NCBI GenBank assembly: GCA_029207755.1
Contig: JARCOQ010000003.1
Span: forward strand, 48,094,971 to 48,158,970
Direction of reading: 5' to 3'
Origin: Chamaea fasciata
Lineage: Eukaryota > Chordata > Aves > Passeriformes > Sylviidae
DNA length: 64,000 nt
Positions within the stretch are counted from its first letter, which is position 1, and each line of letters starts with the position of its first letter. The position numbers and the translations under genes are program-made. This document shows, piece after piece, positions 24,839 to 38,112 of this stretch. Below the pieces are notes generated by a model. The model worked only from the letters and a program-made list of their open reading frames with translations, was not told the origin of the DNA and ran no database searches.

Positions 24839-26829
24839 GGTTTTGGAAACTGCAGTCTTTCAAAGTTACAGAAAAAGAAAGGGAAGAAAGGGGAGAATGA
24901 GACTGAGTATCCCTTTCTCATCATATGAACACATACATATTTACTCCATCCAGTAGCAAGGAGTGGCCTAATTACGAGTTAATTCAGATATTCAGACTGG
25001 AGTTGCTGTGTCTAGCCTTGGGATACACAAAACCTCCCAACCACTGGACCTCAGCTAACATAATATTCTCAATCCTGACTTTCAAACTTGGCCCTGCAGC
25101 ATACAGATGTGAATTCACTGGGCAGCAAAAAGACATTTAAAATTTCAAAATCTTAAAGCAATAACTTGAATTCAGCCCCCTAAAACCTGTTAATATATTC
25201 CATTATTTGGCATTAAATAATGAATGAATAATACCTGCCTGGCAGAGATTAGTTCATACTGATAGGACTCTCTCAGGGACGGATGTTTTAAATGAAAAAG
25301 GATTATGCCTCCTGAGTCTTTAAGGCTTCCAGCTCTGGGAAGTGATTTGGTACTCCAGATCCCCTGGCTAAGTGATCCCAGTAGCTCCTGGGGGGCTATA
25401 TCGAATGAAGCTCTATGTGATTCAGAACATGGCAAAGATTTAAGATCCAAACTTTTGTCTTGACACGTTTCCTATTTACAGCTCAATGTTGAAGCTATAG
25501 AAAAGACCCCACCAGAGTGCCAGCTTCCCCTTGGAAGAGATGTGATGTAAGGTTTTTGCAGTTTAAGCACCAAATTCAAGACTTTGTGTTCAAATGGTAA
25601 TGGAAAACCAAAGGTAAGTCCCTTTGCAGATTTTAATCAAGAAAATGACTTTTCAATTGTCCCAGCTGAGCAGGAAACTGAATGAAAGACTACATGCCAG
25701 CTACAGAAACTACTACTTTAATAATGAACTAAGCTGTTCATTCTAAAGAAGAATCACCTAATTTATGGTTAGCCACATTAAAGTTATATATCTGATCTTG
25801 CCATACGTATATCTCCTTAGCTGATGGGAAGAGAAGAAGGCTGACCAAATTACTCTTAAGCAGTGCCTGAATGTCTTATGGTAAGAGCCTAGGTGAACGA
25901 CCTGGAATAACTTCTGGGTGGCTATATCTGGAAGGGACATATCCCATTTTTTGGTGTTTAACATTATCAAGAGGAGACACTAAAGCAATACTGTCAAACA
26001 CCTGGTTTACATCAAGAAGAAAACAGCCACGGACACATCAGTCATATGTATGCTTATTTAGGCCAAGAGCCAAATGACACAGCCATCCAGTCAGGGATGT
26101 CTCCCTAGCAAGAAATGAGGCTTAGCTTGGAAATGGCAATAGGTTAGATAATAGCACCTGGTCTCACTGCTTTTTTAAAATTTTATTTTATTTTTTTTAA
26201 AAGCTATTAAAGGACATAAAAATGCTTAGGGAGCTAAGGAATAAGTACGTGCAATTTACCTCTGTACCAGACAAAGCAAGAGGGTAGGGTGGGCTTGTGT
26301 TGAGCTTTCACACATGGCTTGCTTATAATGTGAGAGTAACTGTCGGTGACAGCATTTAGCTGGTTGAAAGAATGTGTTTTTCCAGCGTCTTCTCACAGAA
26401 TTCGGTTTTCCAGCAAACTCCTTAGATACCAAGTCTCTCAGAACAGAGCAAATGGATTGCCAAAAACCATGAAAACAAAATGACTGTCACCACTGATTAA
26501 TGAAAATAATATACATGCTAGTAGGCGCACACTCACTAATCACATTTTCCATATACAAGCCCTAATCTTGTATTTACATTCAAAAATACTTTTTTTTTTG
26601 CATAAAAAGGAACAACAAAAGAAGCTGAAAGTAAATACTCTGTGGGAGAACACAGTCTGCATCTTGTCTGCAACAGCCTGTGTCTAAACTGAAGATGCGA
26701 CAGTAGCAGTCTCCAGCTGATATCAGATTCCTAGTGACTGAATGGGGTTATACAGACAAAAGATTCTGATGTTTCTTACAATCATCACCATCTTGAATTC
26801 TTCAGACTAGGAAAATATTGCTTTGATAA

Positions 26830-26877
26830 AAGTGACAGATAACAAATTAATGAAAGTTACAGATAACAAATTGATGA
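26830..26877. repeat. 24-bp tandem duplication, two copies
   Basis: The unit AAGTGACAGATAACAAATTA plus ATGA (26830-26853) is followed by a copy at 26854-26877 with two substitutions, then by the start of a possible third. Local duplication. Confidence 0.8.
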
Positions 26878-29313
26878 AGGTTAAGCATGAGGAAGTAACT
26901 CTTTCTTCAATATTTTCTCAACATTAAACCCTCCAACTCTCTAAAAGAAACACAGAGAGAAAGATAGGACTGATGTAATTCATTGCATCATGCGTGTTTA
27001 GACACCAAAAACTGTACTCCAGACAATTGTACTCCAGATTCCCGATTGCAGCCTGAGGTTCTCCATCTTTCTTCTCTCCTAGCAGCTTCAGCAATTTCCA
27101 ATTGCTGGGCATGCCTCCTCTGTACCTAGGAAAACAACAAAAGCCAAGCACACGGAACACTGGTCATCCTCTCCTCTTCTCCACCCTTTAGCCCTGGTTC
27201 CAGTTGGCAATCTGCACCTCTCTGTGCAGATGGTGGCCTTCTCACTCCTCCTGCAGTCCTTTCTCTTCCTTGGTTCTGACTGCCAGCTTTCTGGTGAGAA
27301 TCTAAATTAATTTATCTAGCAGAGTGATCTCACCTCATTAGTTCTATCATGAAGCCCTGCTGAATGGAAAATAAAGGGAAAGGAGTCAAGCCTGGAGAAA
27401 CATGGTGGGATTTTTTCCTTCATTCTCTAATTTCTGCCACAAGACTATAGGTGTAAGAACCCAGGTAAATGGTTTAGATTTAATCAGCATCCAATCTGCA
27501 GGCAAACCTGTATTTGTATGGCACATAGCAAGAGCCTATTTTTTTTTTTTCCAGTAGTTGGCTAAAACTCAGAGCATATGGAAATGACAAGTATTATGAG
27601 CTGAACAGTCAGTGCTTCCATAGCTGGCTGGACCACTCTTAACATTCAAAATCAGACTTCCTTTTCACAGTGCATCCAAACCAAAATGTCAGACCTAAAC
27701 TTCCTCTTGAATTCTGCAAAGCTGAAGCCTGGTGCTGAGCTCAGCAGTGGCAGACCAACAGGAGCACATGTTGGAAAGTCTTGGCCTGGCCTGAATGGCT
27801 GAAAACCAAGCCTTATGTTGTTTATGTAACTACATCCAGGGAATAGCTCTAGGTTAGGGGCCTGGTTTTCCTGGCCATTATAAAGTAACTTTATCTCTTA
27901 ATTACATCTAGGTAACTTGCTCTATGAATCAGAAAGGAACGCAAACAGCCCTCATGCAGGGGAGTCACAATATCTTCCCTCTGGTGCGCCAAGTTTTCTG
28001 CCCCCACTGCACAAGCCAGTGAGACAGCTCTGAGATCAGCTGTCGGCAGCACCACTGTGATACAACACCATAACTTCAGATTAAGATGGGAATCTTCTAC
28101 TTTCCCTTGCCTTTGCAGCATGATAACGTGAACCATGGAATGTTAGCTAGCAGGCTTTTCACCACCCTTCCAATAAACCTGTGTCCACATTTATTGAGAT
28201 TTTTTGGCTATTAGAGATTTTTCTTTATTTTTAGTCCCCAGACCAGTACTGTGAAGACTTCGGTTTCTAAGAAATCATGAACTTGGCCTAAAAGAAACTC
28301 TGAGAGTACATGGTTGCCATCAAGAGTGTTGTACTCATCTTCTGCTAGCGGCCACATGCCAGCCCAAAGGTGTTATGAAGAAAGTAGCTGGTTGGGAGTG
28401 GAGACAATGTGAGTCTTGTGTCATAAGTTCAGATGTTGTTTGGCTACAGAGATGGGGAATGTACTCTCACTTCACATAAATGCACATATAGCCACTGACT
28501 TCTTCCAAGCATCCAGGTTGTCTGAAATCAAACTAGTGAGGAAGACTAGCATTTTTGCTGCTGTTGAAAAGCTGTCATTTATAGCTACTTAGTGCAAGGA
28601 GAAAACAAGAGTCTGCTTTTTTGTAAATAACTCCCTGAGGTGTGAAGCATCGGAGGAACAAGCTCAGTTACACTGCCAGCTATTCAGCCATGCAAAGAAT
28701 CAACTTTGCGAGAAATTATATGATTAAGTCTGCTTTTAAATTGGAATTTAGAGAAGGATTTAAATTTATCTGGTTTCTGTTAAAAAAAAAATAAATTTTA
28801 TATTTTTCACAGAGGATTTTTTTTAGTAAAAAAGCTATTTTTCTTTCTTTTTGAAAAAAGACATGTTTTCTCAATTTCTTTGAGCTCTTCCAACTTACAA
28901 GATAAATGTTCATGAATTTACATCTCAAGTGGCAATTTTTCTCTGCAATGTTTTCACCCAGACAAAAAGAGTAGAAATATTAAAAATCTAAAGTTATCGC
29001 TAGAATTTTTCATAGGTGAATATCTCAAGGAAAGCAAATATCAAGTAAGGATTCTGTATTTCTAACACAGATTGATTTTAAAGCTGGATACCCAATAGAA
29101 ATTGAACTGAAGAAATAGCAGGGATCTTGGAAAACACAGGCCAGAAGCAAGGAAATAATTCCGCTTTGAATGGGAAGGCACTGCAAGAACTAAGGTCATT
29201 CAGGGACATGAGGGTAGAAAACCTGGGAAAGAGAGTGAAATGCCCCATAATCTGTAATTTTCTCTTTTGAATAGATAACAGTTAAGAAGACAACGTTGAT
29301 TTGGTTTAACCTT

Positions 29314-29335
29314 AAGGAGAGCACTAGCTCTCCTT
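29314..29335. repeat. Short perfect hairpin
   Basis: AAGGAGAGC and its reverse complement GCTCTCCTT are separated by a 4-base loop, ACTA. No downstream T-run makes it a terminator, and the context is unannotated eukaryotic DNA. Confidence 0.75.
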
Positions 29336-30691
29336 TTGCGAAAGATCACCATTATCAATTCATTAAAAATCTCATGAACTCACGTATCAGCCAGCACAGT
29401 ACTGCTCCGACTCCACAACAAATTAAAAACAAATACTGAAGGTTCATCTTCCTCTCTGTTTTGGTCGAATATTATTTTCTCAGTACTTAAAGTAAATGCA
29501 TTTAAGTGAGAATTAGAGATGGCATTTGTGCACACACCATGAGATATAGCAGGTGGGAAAGGAGTGAAAATTGGATATGGAAGACAATTGATGGCCTGGA
29601 CTAGATGTGGTCCTTACTGTTTTGAGGAAGAGTAACCAGAAGCAATGGTTACCCAGACCAGGAAGCTGGGAATGCTTTTTGGGTTCGTTTTTTTTTTTGG
29701 TGGGTGGCATGTATTAGGAAGCCATCAAGCATTACCATATGGCAAATAGAGAAATCAAAATGTCAATTTTATTTGGTTACTACTTGAAAGACTGTCCTCT
29801 TCCTATACAAAAAGTAATGTGTTTTTCTTTCTCCTCTTTTTATAATCAATAATTATTTTTTAGTTTTAGATTACATAATCCTTTAAGGCTTTGCTGCTCT
29901 TTTAATTAGTCTGTTATCACTATCTTTTAAATAGCATTTTTTGAGCAATCCTGCATGTCCTTTAATCCTGTCTGTTCAGTGTCTCTTCTGTGACTTATTT
30001 TCTATACAAATATTTTCCAAATGAAAGCCTTTCACCATCTTTTGAGTCTTAAATCATCCCTTCTGCAGCAGAAAGAAAGCACAAGCCAGTAAGTATGTCA
30101 ATTTTAACCTTCTCAGGTTTTGCACTCCCTGAAATACTGCAAAACATCAAAAGCACTTGAGCAGATATTATAAAAGCATGAAGAGAATGTAAGCTAATTT
30201 AAAAAATTTGCTGCTATTGGTACATCTAATAAGCAATACCCTACCATGGCCTTTTAAAGCATCAAACACCTAGTAAAAAAATACCAAAAAAATTTCTTCC
30301 TGTCTTGTGTATGGTTTCTCTTAGTGAAGAAGGGGAAAAAAAGAAGCTGTTACCTTAAAAACATTCCCTCAAGAGACACTGCAGTTGTGCCCTAATGTCT
30401 CCATCTAAATTGAACTGCAAATTTCTGTAATTACCTGAAGTGGTAAATACTGACTTTTAAAGCTTAGCTCGGTCTTCTGTAAACTACTTTTGTTTTTCTG
30501 CGTTCAGTGAATTCTGTTTTCTCTTTAATCTAAAGGTGAATTCATTATTTTTGGCTTTAACAATGAAGCCGTACTAGAGTTACAGATTTTAGAGAAAAAT
30601 GGATACAAGACTAAGGGTAGGCTTAAGACAGGATTTTTCCCAGGAACCTGTTTCTAGTGTTTTTATTTGAGGCTGAGCATATGCTATGCCA

Positions 30692-31009
30692 TTATATAGA
30701 ATGACAGAATTATTAAGCTGGGATAAGACTCCTAAGATCAAGTCCAACTGGTTACCCAGCACTGCCAAGTGCACGACTGAGCCACATCCACAAGTGCTAC
30801 ATGCACAGACCTTTTGAACGCTTCCAGGGACAGTGATTGCACCACCTCCCTGACCATTCTTTAAGTGAAGAAATCTTTTTTAATATCAAATCTAAACCTC
30901 CCATGGGGCAACTTGAGGCCATTTCATCTGGTCCTCTCCCTTGTCACCTGGCAGGAGACTGACTCCCACCTCACTAGAAGCTCCTTTCAGGTTGTTGTAG
31001 GGAGCTACT
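30692..31009 (-). mobile_element. CR1 LINE, 5'-truncated 3' end
   Basis: Read on the plus strand, this block follows the reverse complement of the avian CR1 3' region closely. It runs from a degenerate terminal octamer (ATAGAATGACAGAATT), through the segments TCCAACTGG, GCCACATCCACAAGTG and CTTCCAGGGACAGTG, to AAGTGAAGAAATC, CTAAACCTCCCATGG and CAACTTGAGGCCATTTCATC, ending near CTTTCAGGTTGTTGTAGGGA. It holds only the 3' untranslated region and perhaps the last part of ORF2. CR1 copies are usually cut short at the 5' end, as here. The element therefore points leftward, with its 5' truncation at about 31009. The plus-strand open frame that begins inside it at 30865 is not a gene. Divergence is moderate and the subfamily is not assigned. 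Confidence 0.9.
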
Positions 31010-33180
31010 CTGGGCTCAGTTGCATCTGTTACAAAGATCCAAACTTTCAAAAACTATTTGCACTGGGCACAGAAATTCTGAAAAAGAAGATCCCTGTAGG
31101 AGGCACAAGTAAAGTAAACATTAGCTGTGACACAGCATTCAGGGCAGCTTGGGGTGCTAAACCCTCTGGAGCAGTTCACATTATACATGTATAACTGTGT
31201 CACAGTTTGATCTAACTAACCTTGTGCTTTACTTGGGGAAAAGTCTCTGTTCCCCTGCACACACACACACTGAGCCCTGCAGACCATGCTTGCTGCAGGG
31301 GATCCGTAGGTATGCAGGTTATAGAGGCTGCCCTGTAGCTGTGGCTACCAGCATAAGGCTGAACTCCTCTTCTGGAAAACAACCAAATCCAGAAGATGGC
31401 ATGTAAATGGGCTGTAAGACATAGGCTTTGCTTCTATGCAAGCTGGCACCCACCCTCACCAGTAAGGGTGATTTCTTCTTCCCAGCTGCATCTCTGATGC
31501 AGTGGCAGCAAACTAGTTCCTCTGCAGGTGCAGAAGAGAAAGCTCTGTTCTAAAAACAGTCATGGAGCTATATTGAGCTTTAAATGGGTTGCACTTGTGT
31601 ACAAACTTCTTTTGCTTTCATATATTTTTTAAACTTTAGCACTTGAAGATTTTTCTTTTAAAACTATTTTATTGAAGTATCTTCCTGCTCTAGTGCTTCT
31701 CCCTCAGCTGAGCAGTCACCAGCCTTTTTACCATGCAAGCCACATGCAGAGCAGGCTCTGATTTTGTGGTTGGGAGCTAACCTGCTTCTGACTCTATGGG
31801 AAGATTCTAGTAAGACTTTGACAGTTCAAACTGGTGCAAAGCACTGTGGTCTGATTTGCTCCAGGTTAGTGGATTCTATCCATTTTGAAGCCTGTGGTCT
31901 ACTTGGCCTGTATTGTACGTGACATGAACACCACTGGCCTCCCCTCCAGGCAGGCATCAGCTCAGCAGGCTGCTGGCTCGGCTTATATCATACGTCACAT
32001 GCTGGATTTGCTGCTTCGGGTCTGATCTGAATTTAAAGTTCAGGTCCTGTGGGTTTAAGTTTAAGGCGTTTTGTCGTTGTTGTTTGTCAAGTCTAAAATA
32101 TTTTCCTCCCTGATATTCATAAACTGATTTCTTGTTATCTCTAGTTAAAAGCCCACAATCCCTTGCTAAAACCAGTGAGAACCATTTTAAAATTGCTTAT
32201 ATGTTTTGAAGAATATGGTGTATTTTAATCCACATCTTTCTACATAAGTGAAAATTTGTGAAATAAACCAATTATCTGGCATGCCAACATTTCTGCATTC
32301 ATGACTTGTCACATTAAGGAATCTTGGTTTTCCCCACTGCAAACACTCACCCCTACTCAAGAAGTCAGGCATCCAGAAAACCTCTAAATACATTTTGAAT
32401 ATTTGAAACTTGTTTGCATTAAGATCTCACTCCTACAGTTCTGTATCAGACCACTCTTTCATTTTAGCAAACTTCTGATACAAAGCCCATTTTTTTCCTC
32501 TCCTCTTTCCACTTCCCGCATCTATAACAATTTTAAGCTCTTCAGCACAAGACCTGTCTGTCCATACTGCCATGCTGTCCACAGCACAGTCTGAATGCTG
32601 TGGCTGCACACAGCATGCAGGAACAGAAGTACAGATCTTGGTTGTGCCCATATCCAATCTTCACTGGACCACTCCCAATAACAGCACCCTGCTGCAAGGT
32701 TCAGTGCTGAGGACACAGCTCTGACATTGCAGGTGTACTATGATTTTAGCAGGAGAGCTACCAGCTGGAGAAATGAAAAACTTCAAGAAGGTGAATTACT
32801 CTTTCTCCAGATTGATTTTCTGACCCTGCCCTACACAGATTTATGGCTGTGTATTATAATTTCTTACGTTAAACCCTAGTAAAGCTTTTGTGTGATTGCA
32901 GGTGGCTGACAACAACATAAGCAAGCAGCCAGCTGGCTTTTCCACGCTGCCATTCCTTTCTCTCTTGCTGTCCCTGTGAATGTGCTGCAGTTTCACCAGA
33001 GACACTGGCCCCGAGTATCTGGAATATTACAGCTCTACAGTCCCCCAAACACAGAGACACCACCCCAGCTACAGAGACAAAGCTTGTGCTGTAAGAGGTG
33101 TCAAATCAAAGGGGAGAAGACACGTCATGTTCTTTTTTAACAGGGTTATACAAATAGATTTTTGACATTTTCTTTGTGGG
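31010..33180. other. Non-coding stretch between CR1 and LTR
   Basis: I recognise no gene, transposon or RNA. A short CA microsatellite occurs near 31259-31270. The open frames of 60-75 codons have no domain pattern. Confidence 0.7.
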
Positions 33181-33413
33181 TGTGGCAGGACTGTCCCCCC
33201 TCCTCTCTACCACAGATAGTTGGTGCATAAAGAGATAACCCAGGCTGAAAGGCCCAGCAAGGGGTCATGTCTGGTGCTAAAAGGGCTCAGGCCTCAACCA
33301 AGAATCAACAGCTTAGTCTTGAGAGCAGTTGTGGGAAGCGATAAAAGAAATATTCTTGACTAAGAGACACTGTTTTATAACTACAAAAGACACATGACTT
33401 ATCACAGAGGCAG

Positions 33414-33435
33414 ACACACACACACACACACACAC
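33414..33435. repeat. (CA)n microsatellite
   Basis: Eleven AC dinucleotides in a row, inside the U3 part of the LTR at 33181-33863. Probably polymorphic in length. Confidence 0.95.
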
Positions 33436-33787
33436 CCCCTTAAAGTGTTTGAGACTTCCCCCTGGAGCTTGGAGGCAAATCCCTGGTTACTTCCCTGGGG
33501 ATTGAGGGAAAGGATCTGGATGTGTGCCTCACCAACAATTGGAAGAAAATATACATTGAATCCTAAGTAACATCATCTCTTTGCTAGCTGTAACATTAGT
33601 AGGTACCTTTAATCCCGCACTGTAGTAGTAGTTTCTGTTTTTATCCTTATTCCTGCATAGTATTAGTTTAAGTTTTATATCTGTTAGTTTTCTGTCTATG
33701 AAATAAGAATTCATTCTATAACAGACCAAATCAGCCATAATTAAAGAACTTGCAAACAAGAGTGGGCTTTGGGGTTCTGGCCACCTC

Positions 33788-33793
33788 AATAAA
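33788..33793 (+). promoter_or_regulatory. LTR polyadenylation signal AATAAA
   Basis: A canonical hexamer located 70 bp before the LTR end, consistent with plus orientation. Confidence 0.6.
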
Positions 33794-35186
33794 GCTACTG
33801 TCTGCTGCCAGAGGCCTGGACAAAAGGATGGACATACCCAAACCTCCACATCCATTGGTAACAGTGGCATCAGCAGCCTATTTAAACTTTATTTTTTTCA
33901 TAGGCATTTTGACAATGCTGACACCAAGGCTTGTTAATATGGCATCCTGTGCTGCCTGTGCTCTGAGACATGAAGAAGGTTTCCTCTTCAGCTATGCTGC
34001 CTGTACATGTGGAGGAGCAGCAGGACCTGGAAGGCATGACATTCCCTGCCAAGTGACATAAACCAGCTCTGAGGCACCACCGCTCCCAGGGCAGGGGGCT
34101 GTCGGTCACTGCCTGGAGAAGCAATTTTTTCTGCCGTCAACTCAGCAGCACAGAGGGCAGGGAGCCAGTAGTCCAGAAATATTACAAACAATTGCTGCAA
34201 AAGAATTTTAAAAGCCATTGGAAACTTTTGAAGCTGGATCATGCCAAAAATAAGACAGAACAGACGAGTACCTAGAGAAGATGACTTAGAGGAAGCTTGT
34301 ACCTCTCCAGAGATTTATCACTGATTCACATCTCATTAATTCTCTCCTCTTTCCTCAACATCTTCACAATTTCTCCTTTTGGCAGTTTTCTGGAGATAGG
34401 GCATGACCTATGAGCGTGAGACAGCAGAAAGCCATTCCCCTTGCTAATATTGTGAGACAAATATTGGTAAGCCTTTGCTGGATATTTGTCATAGGCCAAT
34501 CCTTCTGCAAGTTCCAGTCAGGGAGCAGCAGGAGACCCACACTGGCAGGATATTATATAAGCCAGAGCTCATGACACCACTCCTGTCTGGCAGGTGCCAG
34601 AGTAGCTAACAGCACAGCAACTCTTCCCTTCAGACACACAAATTAACTTTAGAAAGCAGCTCTTGAGGAGGTGTTGTTGCATCTGACCCCTAGCCACGGT
34701 ATATGCTTGGCTGCACCGCCCCATGGGCACAGCCCAAACAGGGCGGCCCTGACTACACTGCAGGAAAGGGATCTGCTCATCCTCTGGCTCAGCAGGGCCA
34801 CTTACAGGGCTGCCATGGCATGGCATGGCATCCTTCTCTGGACAGTCAAATGCTATTGACATAATTTGCCAGAGGAGCATCACGTCCTGCTGACTCAAGA
34901 GGTTCGGTAGGGACCATGTTGCTGCTGGCCTCTGATCTTGGATGTGCTATAAAGGGCCTCATAAGAGTTTAGGGACCAGAAGAGAAATATTTACTATTAC
35001 CTCTACAAACTTTTTCCTGCTGTGCCTTACAATTCAGTGTCAGAGAAACTAGTGTCTTTTACTCCCATCTTGCACAGAGCAGCATTGCAGTTACCACCAA
35101 ACCACCAGGACACTGAAGGAATAGGAGGCCCCCTGCACTTGCTGAGACAGACACAAATTTCTAGGCATCAGCAACAGAGTAAGCTG

Positions 35187-35190
<4 letters not shown>

Positions 35191-35225
<35 letters not shown>
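35191..35225. repeat. poly-T run of 35
   Basis: Thirty-five uninterrupted T. If this were a minus-strand poly-A tail, the retroposed body would lie just to the right, but no polyadenylation signal or recognisable sequence is there. Treated as a homopolymer. The Phe-rich and Lys-rich open frames across it are artefacts. Confidence 0.95.
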
Positions 35226-35228
<3 letters not shown>

Positions 35229-38068
35229 ATGAGTACTTGTAGACTTAAGCCAACTCAAAACTGAGTGGAATTTTCCCACTCAGCTAGGGGAAGAAGTAAA
35301 GCTCATTTCCTATGAGTTAATCTTATGAAAAGCACGACTCAGTATCAGATTGGAGAGGATTATTTCAGCCAAAGTACTCTTAAGAAACATTCTCTCGTTT
35401 ATATTTGTGTCAGATGCAGAGTGCAGAGGTAGAAGCTCAGAGATGTGGCAGATGGGCTGCTTCAGAAACAATCTCCTGTTATGAATGACCTGGTGAAAAT
35501 ACAGTTACCCATAATGGCTTGATGAAAACCTGTTTCCCCAGGTTTTTTTCTAATGTTGTTGCTATCTGGGAAGTGTGTCCTTCTAAGAGATCAAAGAGTT
35601 TCAAGCATTCAAGATTCAGGAATTCAAGACTTTCAGGCATCAAGATTCTTTCAAGCATTTAAAAAGAACTGAATGTGAGTCAGAGCTGGGCTCTTGCTGG
35701 ACTGAGAAAGAGAAATGAAAAACACTAGAGATTTTTCTGAAAAAGTGCTTATGTTTTTCCTATGGAATATGCTTTTTCCAAGGGTAAGAAAATCCTTGTC
35801 AGGAAGTCCAGTCTTTTCAGCAGACATTGTGATCTGCTATCAGTTGCAATGCTTTCATGGATTTGTCTTGATAACACCTGGAATATGGCACTGGATTTGG
35901 AGGAACAGTCACTTTCCTTCACCTCGTCTAAATGATGAAGTGCTGAGGTGAGGCAGGAGAAGCCCTTACTAGGGAGCAGAGGACACAGTGCTCCCAGTGC
36001 TCAGATATCTGTCACCCTTTGAGCTCTGAATGCAGCACAGATCTACATCTGCGCCTAAAGGGTCCTCTGGGCCACAGCTTAATGATCTTTTAAGTAATTC
36101 TGGATCCATCTCAATCATGCTTTCAGTAACCAGTAACTGGCCATTCACCTGTTCACACCAAAATAAGAGTATTTGTCAACTGTTCAATATACACATATGC
36201 ATCTCTGAATTGGATCTAATTTAAATTCCCAGTTTCCCTTTTTTTTTTCTATTATGTCAACACACTGAATGTCTGCAGATATCCTCAGAAAGTTTGCTAG
36301 AGAACAGACAGTTACAGTCAATTCTGAATATAAAATATTTTCTCTTTTGTTTGAAATGAAAAATAACCTGAAAGCCTTTTCCCTGTAACAAACCAAGTGT
36401 TGTAACATGCATTTTTAAAGAAAAAGAATAAATTATGATTGGGAGCATTCACAACTTATCATGGTATCAAAATGAATGTGTACTCCTAAGCAAGAATATT
36501 GCTATTCTCTTTGATGAATAGGAATTGCTCCATTTTTAAGCAGGAAGTGCCAAATGAGAGAAAACAGGCTGGCAAAGCAAACTCCCAGCGTATTTGCATC
36601 TGAGACTCAACTTGCCAGCAGGTTTTACCCACGTTTTATTTTAACATTCAGCCATGACTGACAATTTAATCAAATTTCTCTCCTTGACTATCCTTTTTAT
36701 TCTTGTTCTTCCTTATTTGGTGCCTTAATTAGTGGATCTTTGTTTTATTCTTAGACTGGAATAGGTAGTAGGGGGAGGAGAATTTTGTTTTTAATTTAAC
36801 ACATCAAAACAACAAATCTTGTAATAAAGTATGGCACCTTAAGAACATCTGTCTGCAGCCTTCTCCTGCACTTTCATGCATCTTATGTTCTCTTCCAGAT
36901 TGGGAGCATTTCAATTAAATTTTATAAAAAAACCAGAAACAAATGAGCAAAGAAACAAACAAAAATGTCCCAAACCAACCTCAAAACAGAAAGTAGATTT
37001 TGTTAAAAAAAAGGCTACAGAAAATGACATGTCCATTTAGAAGAGATTTCTCTTGAGTGTGAGGAATTTAGGACTCCACACACCTGGAAGAGGCCAGAGG
37101 TGTCTGACAACCTGCAGATTGCTCATTTCAGCATTACCTTTTCTTCATGGAAAACTGGTTGTTCCCTTCATGTTCATGCGTTCCCTTCCCATCATCAAGA
37201 TGGATTTCCTTTCATTACTTGTTCTATGCAATGTTATTCTCCCTTAGGTGACTAGCAGTAATATATGAATACAGCAGTCCATGTGGGTAGTGGTGAGGAA
37301 GGGGAAGAAAGCTTTAGAAAACAAACCTAGACTAATTAAAAGGCTGAAATAATAAAAAAAAAAAGTTTGCTACTTCAACATGTCTAATTTTTACTTAGTA
37401 ACTAAAACTGGCTCAAAAACCTCAATGCAAACAAATTTGATTTTAATGAATGGCAGAGTTTTAATGAAATTGGAGGGGAAAAGTTTTCAAATCAAGACTT
37501 ACATTTCATAAAGCCTTCATTAGAAGACAGATATATTAAATGGAAATGCAAAATTTTCTCTAACAACAGACCCTAAGGTATTTCTCCTCTCACAGCACAA
37601 GCTCTAATTCATGACAGTGCAGTGACATCAGATAGAAAAACCCAAAATGTAGAATGTGATTTGATCAAGCACGTTGTTTCTATGATTCCTTATTTTTGGG
37701 ATTTCTCTAGTTCCCACCTGTAACTGCTTTTAAGGATGTAGAATTTCTGGTTCAATTTATGTGATTAGAGATTTCACTGCCATACCTTATTTACACATAT
37801 AATCAGGCCAGACCCCATGGACAGACTCTGCCACCTTGAGAGAGGGAACCCACCAGCAAATCACTGGAGGTCTGACTCATTCTGTAAACAAGACTTTTAC
37901 ACCCAACTAGCTGAAACAGCAATTAACAACACAGGTTGTTGTTCACTGGACATGATCCTGCAGTTGGTTTTTCTTCTCCAGGCTGTCAGGGAACACTGGC
38001 CTTAGGAGAGCCCATCCTCACATATGCTGAGTTCAATTCTGCAGCTAGACACACCATCAGGAGAGCAT

Positions 38069-38072
<4 letters not shown>

Positions 38073-38111
<39 letters not shown>
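38073..38111. repeat. poly-T run of 39
   Basis: Thirty-nine uninterrupted T, the longest homopolymer in the window. No retroposed gene is visible beside it on either side. Confidence 0.95.

Positions 38112-38112
<1 letters not shown>

Larger units (their letters stand above)
23721..30691. other. AT-rich non-coding stretch, no gene recognised
   Basis: Contents that can be pointed to are an A/C-rich low-complexity block (24767-24838), a 20-bp perfect palindrome (24470-24489), a 24-bp tandem duplication (26830-26877) and a 9-bp-arm hairpin (29314-29335). One 52-bp exon-like segment lies at 25562-25613. Open frames are short and unremarkable. Confidence 0.7.
33181..33863 (+). mobile_element. Solo LTR defined by its ends and flanking duplication
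   Basis: The block starts TGTGGCAGGA and ends CATTGGTAACA, giving the TG...CA ends expected of an LTR, at 683 bp. It is flanked by GTGGG (33176-33180) and GTGGC (33864-33868), a 5-bp target-site duplication with one mismatch. An AATAAA signal at 33788-33793 lies about 70 bp before the end, as in R/U5. An ATAAAAGA stretch at 33341 and a CA repeat at 33414-33435 lie in U3. No primer-binding site or retroviral gene follows, so it is a solo LTR. I do not recognise the family by name. The minus-strand open frame at 33529-33870 is inside the LTR and is not a gene. Confidence 0.65.

Noticed and set aside
30865..31194. 109-codon plus-strand open frame
   Set aside because: Begins in the antisense of a CR1 tail and runs into unique sequence.
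33529..33870. 113-codon minus-strand open frame
   Set aside because: Falls within the structurally defined LTR.
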